Positions 7,058 to 9,214 of a stretch of DNA of 9,214 nt are shown here, piece by piece. Position numbers and translations under genes: made by a program. Each line of letters starts with the position of its first letter. Position 1 is the first letter of the stretch. The DNA is from 38-11 sp927435965 (GTDB lineage Bacteria > Bacillota > Clostridia > Tissierellales > Dethiosulfatibacteraceae), in the NCBI GenBank assembly GCA_927435965.1, contig CAKMKB010000166.1:1-9214 (forward strand), written 5' to 3'. A model generated the notes under the pieces. The model was not told the origin of the DNA and ran no database searches. It worked only from the letters and a program-made list of their open reading frames with translations.

Positions 7058-8095
7058 CTATGCATAGATTTCGCTATAAAGTTTTTTAAGTGGCTCACTT
7101 TCTCTCATGATCTGAAGTGCTATCTCGGCATGATCTTTAGTATAGCCATTTCCTATTATCATATTGACATCCTTGCCAACCCCTTCAGCTCCCAAAGCTG
7201 CTTTAGTGAATGATGTCGCCATAGAGAAGAAATAGACTGTTCCGTTGTCTTTGCATGCCAAGATACTTGACATCTCACAGTTTGGTCTGCTCACACAGTT
7301 GATGACTATATCGCACAATTTCCCGTCTGTCATTTTAACTATTCTATCATATACGCCTACAGCATCTGTGGCATCTCCTGCAATATACTCATCAGCCAGA
7401 TTTAAATTTCTGACTCTATCCAATGATGATTCACTATGTGCCATGCAGATTACCTTGCCTGTGATACCTGCTCTTTTCTTAGCTTCATATAGGCATAGGA
7501 TACCGGATTTTCCAGCTCCTCCAACTACCAAAACCGTATCTCCAGGTTTAACCAACTTGGCTGTCTGTGCCGGTGCACCTGCAACATCAAGTACTGACAA
7601 CGCCAGATTCTCAGGCAAGTCATCAGGCATCTTGGCATAAATACCACTCTCGAATAGAATTGCCTGACCTTTGATGTCAACCTGGTCTATGTCCTTTCTG
7701 ATTGCCAGAATCTCTTCAATCACTAACGGTGTCAATGACAATGAGACAAGTGTTACAACCTTATCCCCTACTTTAAGACTTGTTTTCCCCACAAGTGCAG
7801 GTCCAATTTCTTTAACAGTACCGGTAAGCATGCCTCCTGAACCCGTTACAGGATTCTGGTGTTTCCCTCTTTCTGCTACAATACCCTTCATGATTTCCTT
7901 GATTTTTTCCACGTCACCTTCTGCTTGATCCTTTATCTGTGTAAAGCTTGCAGAATCAACGTTCAATGTCTTAACGTCTATCAAAATTTCATTGTCATAG
8001 ATTTCCATGGTGTTGTCGATTTTTAACGCCGGTTGCGGCAGCACACCTTTTGGTTCGATAACCCTGTGTGTTCCGAATGGATTTCCTTTTTTCAT
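7058..8095 (-). CDS. kdd: L-erythro-3,5-diaminohexanoate dehydrogenase
   Basis: Kdd oxidatively deaminates 3,5-diaminohexanoate with NAD(P)+ to 3-keto-5-aminohexanoate, releasing ammonia (EC 1.4.1.11), the step after the two aminomutases. From the chosen start it has 345 residues and opens with MKKGNPFGTHRVIEPKGVLPQ, an N-terminus typical of this family. It has the layout of a medium-chain dehydrogenase: an N-terminal GroES-like part with GSGGMLTGTVKEIG (85-98), then a Rossmann domain with the dinucleotide loop TVLVVGGAGKSG (187-198). The start at 8095 is supported by TTGGAGGAA about 8 nt upstream. An in-frame ATG at 8143 would add 16 residues, but the family N-terminus favours the later start. 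It is the first gene after the sigma-54-type promoter and leads the operon. In many relatives kce adjoins kdd; it is absent here. Confidence 0.95.
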   Translation of the reverse strand: MKKGNPFGTHRVIEPKGVLPQPALKIDNTMEIYDNEILIDVKTLNVDSASFTQIKDQAEGDVEKIKEIMKGIVAERGKHQNPVTGSGGMLTGTVKEIGPALVGKTSLKVGDKVVTLVSLSLTPLVIEEILAIRKDIDQVDIKGQAILFESGIYAKMPDDLPENLALSVLDVAGAPAQTAKLVKPGDTVLVVGGAGKSGILCLYEAKKRAGITGKVICMAHSESSLDRVRNLNLADEYIAGDATDAVGVYDRIVKMTDGKLCDIVINCVSRPNCEMSSILACKDNGTVYFFSMATSFTKAALGAEGVGKDVNMIIGNGYTKDHAEIALQIMRESEPLKKLYSEIYA

Positions 8096-8163
8096 TGATA
8101 TTCCTCCAAATATTTTATTTAAATAGTCATCATAAAAATGCATATACCTCTTACATTATCATT

Positions 8164-8179
8164 TGCAATTAGCGTGCCA
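8164..8179 (-). promoter_or_regulatory. Sigma-54 (-24/-12) promoter of the kdd-kamABCDE operon
   Basis: On the minus strand the sequence is TGGCACG-CTAA-TTGCA, an exact match to the sigma-54 consensus TGGCACG-N4-TTGCW, with the invariant GG and GC at the right spacing. It predicts transcription starting near 8152-8154, a 5' leader of about 57 nt, and expression only with an activator ATPase. The divergent gene at 8807 encodes a protein whose PAS domain resembles those of such activators. A perfect palindrome at about -126 could be its binding site. Confidence is high because all conserved positions match and the site faces the operon in an intergenic region. Confidence 0.9.
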
Positions 8180-8270
8180 TGTTTCTTTTCATAATTAATT
8201 ATCAAAAATCAGTATTTTTCAACGTTTTAAAATTCATAAAACACTTAAAAGCAAACGAGTGCCCAATTTC

Positions 8271-8286
8271 AGGCAATTAATTGCCT
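8271..8286. promoter_or_regulatory. 16-bp perfect palindrome, candidate enhancer (UAS) for the sigma-54 activator
   Basis: AGGCAATTAATTGCCT is a perfect inverted repeat whose centre is about 126 bp upstream of the predicted operon start, inside the 80-150 bp range common for sigma-54 enhancer sites. A second pair of arms, TGCC (8260-8263) and GGCA (8272-8275), overlaps its left side. Such dyads suit the dimeric Fis-type helix-turn-helix at the C-terminus of RocR-like regulators. It also lies about 70 bp upstream of the DUF1934 gene, so it could serve autoregulation. Binding is inferred. Confidence 0.6.
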
Positions 8287-8324
8287 AATTTTTGTCAATT
8301 TTGCTGTTTTTTTAACAAAAGCTG

Positions 8325-8333
8325 TGGTAAAAT
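8325..8333 (+). promoter_or_regulatory. Possible extended -10 promoter for the DUF1934-regulator pair
   Basis: TGG-TAAAAT resembles an extended -10 element (TGn-TATAAT), and the expected start near 8340 would give a very short leader before the AGGGGTGG at 8341-8348. No convincing -35 hexamer sits at 16-18 bp; TTGCTG at 8301-8306 is 21 bp away. No sigma-54 motif faces this direction, so vegetative expression of the regulator is the simplest reading. Confidence 0.4.
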
Positions 8334-8352
8334 ACAGAAAAGGGGTGGAAAA

Positions 8353-8775
8353 ATGAAAGATATAAAGATTAAAGTCATCAGCACACAGACTTCAAAGGGT
8401 GAAAATCCACTTATTACAGAGCTAACAACTGAAGGTAACTTTTTTATGGATGACGGTCACTACTGCTTTGAATACATAGAGTCAGAAATATCAGGAATGG
8501 AGGGCTCTGTCACCAGACTCATATCTGATGGTGGCAAAAAGCTGACCATGAAAAGAAGTGGTGTGCAAGCATCTGCGTTCCTAGAGTTTCAAGAGGGTGA
8601 AAAATCCAAAAGCAGTTATGTTACGGAGTATGGCACTTTCGCAATTGTTTTAAACACAACAAAAGTGGAATGCGGTCTTGACCAATTAGGAAAAGGTAAG
8701 ATTTACCTCGAATATAGGATGACCTTTGGAACCGATTCCGAGACAATCAATAAGCTAGAAATAACAACCAGTTAA
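8353..8775 (+). CDS. DUF1934 (YwiB-like) beta-barrel protein
   Basis: The protein has 140 residues and no signal peptide or membrane segment. It alternates short beta-strand-like stretches through its length, with the order expected for DUF1934/YwiB: an N-terminal IKIKVISTQ strand, a TTEGNFFMDDGHYCFEYIES block, a central LTMKRSGVQASAFLEFQEGEK block in which the MKRSG turn is typical, then YGTFAIVLNTTKVE and a C-terminal GKIYLEYRMTF strand. Proteins of this family are small calycin-like barrels of unknown function found in Firmicutes. The start at 8353 follows AGGGGTGG by 4-5 nt; an in-frame TTG at 8281 would put the palindrome and the promoter-like sequence into the coding region and is rejected. 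The regulator gene starts 31 nt downstream on the same strand, so the two are probably co-transcribed, which could tie this protein to sensing or control of lysine fermentation. That link is inference. Confidence 0.85.
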   Translation: MKDIKIKVISTQTSKGENPLITELTTEGNFFMDDGHYCFEYIESEISGMEGSVTRLISDGGKKLTMKRSGVQASAFLEFQEGEKSKSSYVTEYGTFAIVLNTTKVECGLDQLGKGKIYLEYRMTFGTDSETINKLEITTS

Positions 8776-8779
8776 GAGG

Positions 8780-8795
8780 TGCCGAATTATCGGCA
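8780..8795 (+). promoter_or_regulatory. Small hairpin just before the regulator's ribosome binding site
   Basis: TGCCGA (8780-8785) and TCGGCA (8790-8795) form a perfect 6-bp stem with an ATTA loop. It starts four bases after the DUF1934 stop codon (8773-8775) and runs directly into the TGGAGG that serves the regulator (ATG 8807). There is no T run, so it is not an intrinsic terminator. It may tune translation of the regulator, mark an RNA-processing point, or be a protein-binding dyad. The pairing is clear; the role is unknown. Confidence 0.45.
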
Positions 8796-8806
8796 TGGAG
8801 GTTTGT

Positions 8807-9214
8807 ATGGATGAGAAATATTATGAATCAATACTGAACATTTTGGACTATATTGATGAGGGTATCCAGATAATTGATGATAAGGGCAGGATTATTTACT
8901 ATAACAAATCTGCCCGGATCGTCGACAGCATAGAGGGCAAAACCGCTATTGGAAGACATGTCCTTGAGATCTATCCGTCATTGACACATGAAACCAGCAC
9001 ATTGCTACAATCTATGGAGACTAGGAGCACCATCATCAACAAGGAGCAGGTATTTATCAACTACAAGGGTGATAAGATATCCACAGTCAACTCCTCATTT
9101 CCAATCAAGGCCAATAATAAGATTATTGGTGCGGTGGAGGTATCCAAAAATATTACCCAGGTCAAAGAACTATCTGAAAAAATTGTCAATCTACAAAGCG
9201 AATTGTATAAACCT
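8807..9214 (+). CDS. PAS-domain regulator, probable sigma-54-dependent (RocR-type) activator; 3' end cut by window
   Basis: Only the first 136 codons are present; the frame is open to the window edge. The visible part is a PAS domain, residues about 5-118, with ILDYIDEGIQIIDDKGRIIYYNKSA (7-31) as its opening strands, HVLEIYPSLTHETSTLL in the middle and IIGAVEVSKNITQVKELSEKI as the final strand and linker helix. The HVLEIYPSL...TSTLL and EVSKNIT...LSEKI patterns are characteristic of PAS domains in Firmicutes sigma-54 activators such as RocR relatives, so an AAA+ domain with GAFTGA and a Fis-type helix-turn-helix are expected beyond the edge but not seen. The ATG is supported by TGGAGG 6 nt upstream. 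It lies divergent to an operon with a perfect sigma-54 promoter, which fits a role as the pathway-specific activator, perhaps sensing lysine or an intermediate. A PAS histidine kinase cannot be excluded from the fragment alone. Confidence 0.8.
   Translation, partial: MDEKYYESILNILDYIDEGIQIIDDKGRIIYYNKSARIVDSIEGKTAIGRHVLEIYPSLTHETSTLLQSMETRSTIINKEQVFINYKGDKISTVNSSFPIKANNKIIGAVEVSKNITQVKELSEKIVNLQSELYKP

Noticed and set aside
8096..8163. Lysine or cobalamin riboswitch in the kdd leader
   Set aside because: The predicted leader is only about 57 nt, too short for either, and no B12-box or lysine-box sequence is seen.
8191..8202. ATAATTAATTAT palindrome as a separate operator or IHF site
   Set aside because: It is pure AT in AT-rich DNA, where such symmetry is common, and IHF is not expected in Firmicutes; kept only as a remark beside the main palindrome.
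8281..8352. TTG start at 8281 for the DUF1934 gene
   Set aside because: The added 24 residues are unlike the family and would cover half of the palindrome and the promoter-like sequence; the ATG at 8353 has its own ribosome binding site.

Overview
The window looks like a chromosomal segment from a low-GC, amino-acid-fermenting anaerobe of the Clostridia type. The evidence is the AT-rich DNA, strong GGAGG-type ribosome binding sites, the set of lysine-fermentation enzymes, and a DUF1934 (YwiB-like) protein of the kind found in Firmicutes. Genus and species cannot be told from the sequence. No transposase, phage gene, CRISPR array, rRNA or tRNA was seen.

Layout. On the + strand at the left edge is purE (37-621), whose 3' end runs into a 33-bp hairpin. 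It converges on a six-gene minus-strand operon that reads right to left: kdd (8095-7058), kamA (6979-5729), kamB (5698-4682), kamC (4681-3068), kamD (3068-1506), kamE (1506-751). A 257-bp AT-rich divergent region (8096-8352) separates this operon from a + strand pair: a DUF1934 gene (8353-8775) and the N-terminal PAS part of a regulator (from 8807, cut by the window end) that resembles sigma-54-dependent, RocR-type activators.

How the genes work together. KamA converts L-lysine to L-beta-lysine (radical SAM/PLP). KamD and KamE form the adenosylcobalamin/PLP lysine 5,6-aminomutase, which makes 3,5-diaminohexanoate. KamB and KamC are the ATP-dependent reactivation factors for that B12 mutase. 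Kdd oxidatively deaminates 3,5-diaminohexanoate to 3-keto-5-aminohexanoate. The next enzymes, Kce and Kal, are not in the window, and because kamE is followed by convergent purE they are not downstream in this transcript.

Regulation. In front of kdd there is an essentially perfect -24/-12 sigma-54 promoter (TGGCACG-N4-TTGCA, 8179-8164, minus strand). About 100 bp further upstream is a perfect 16-bp palindrome (8271-8286), suitably placed as an enhancer site for the divergently encoded regulator. Together they suggest lysine-responsive sigma-54 control of the pathway. The least explained items are a 20-bp exact repeat found both in the tail of purE and in the kdd-kamA spacer, and the hairpin that supplies the last codons and stop codon of purE.
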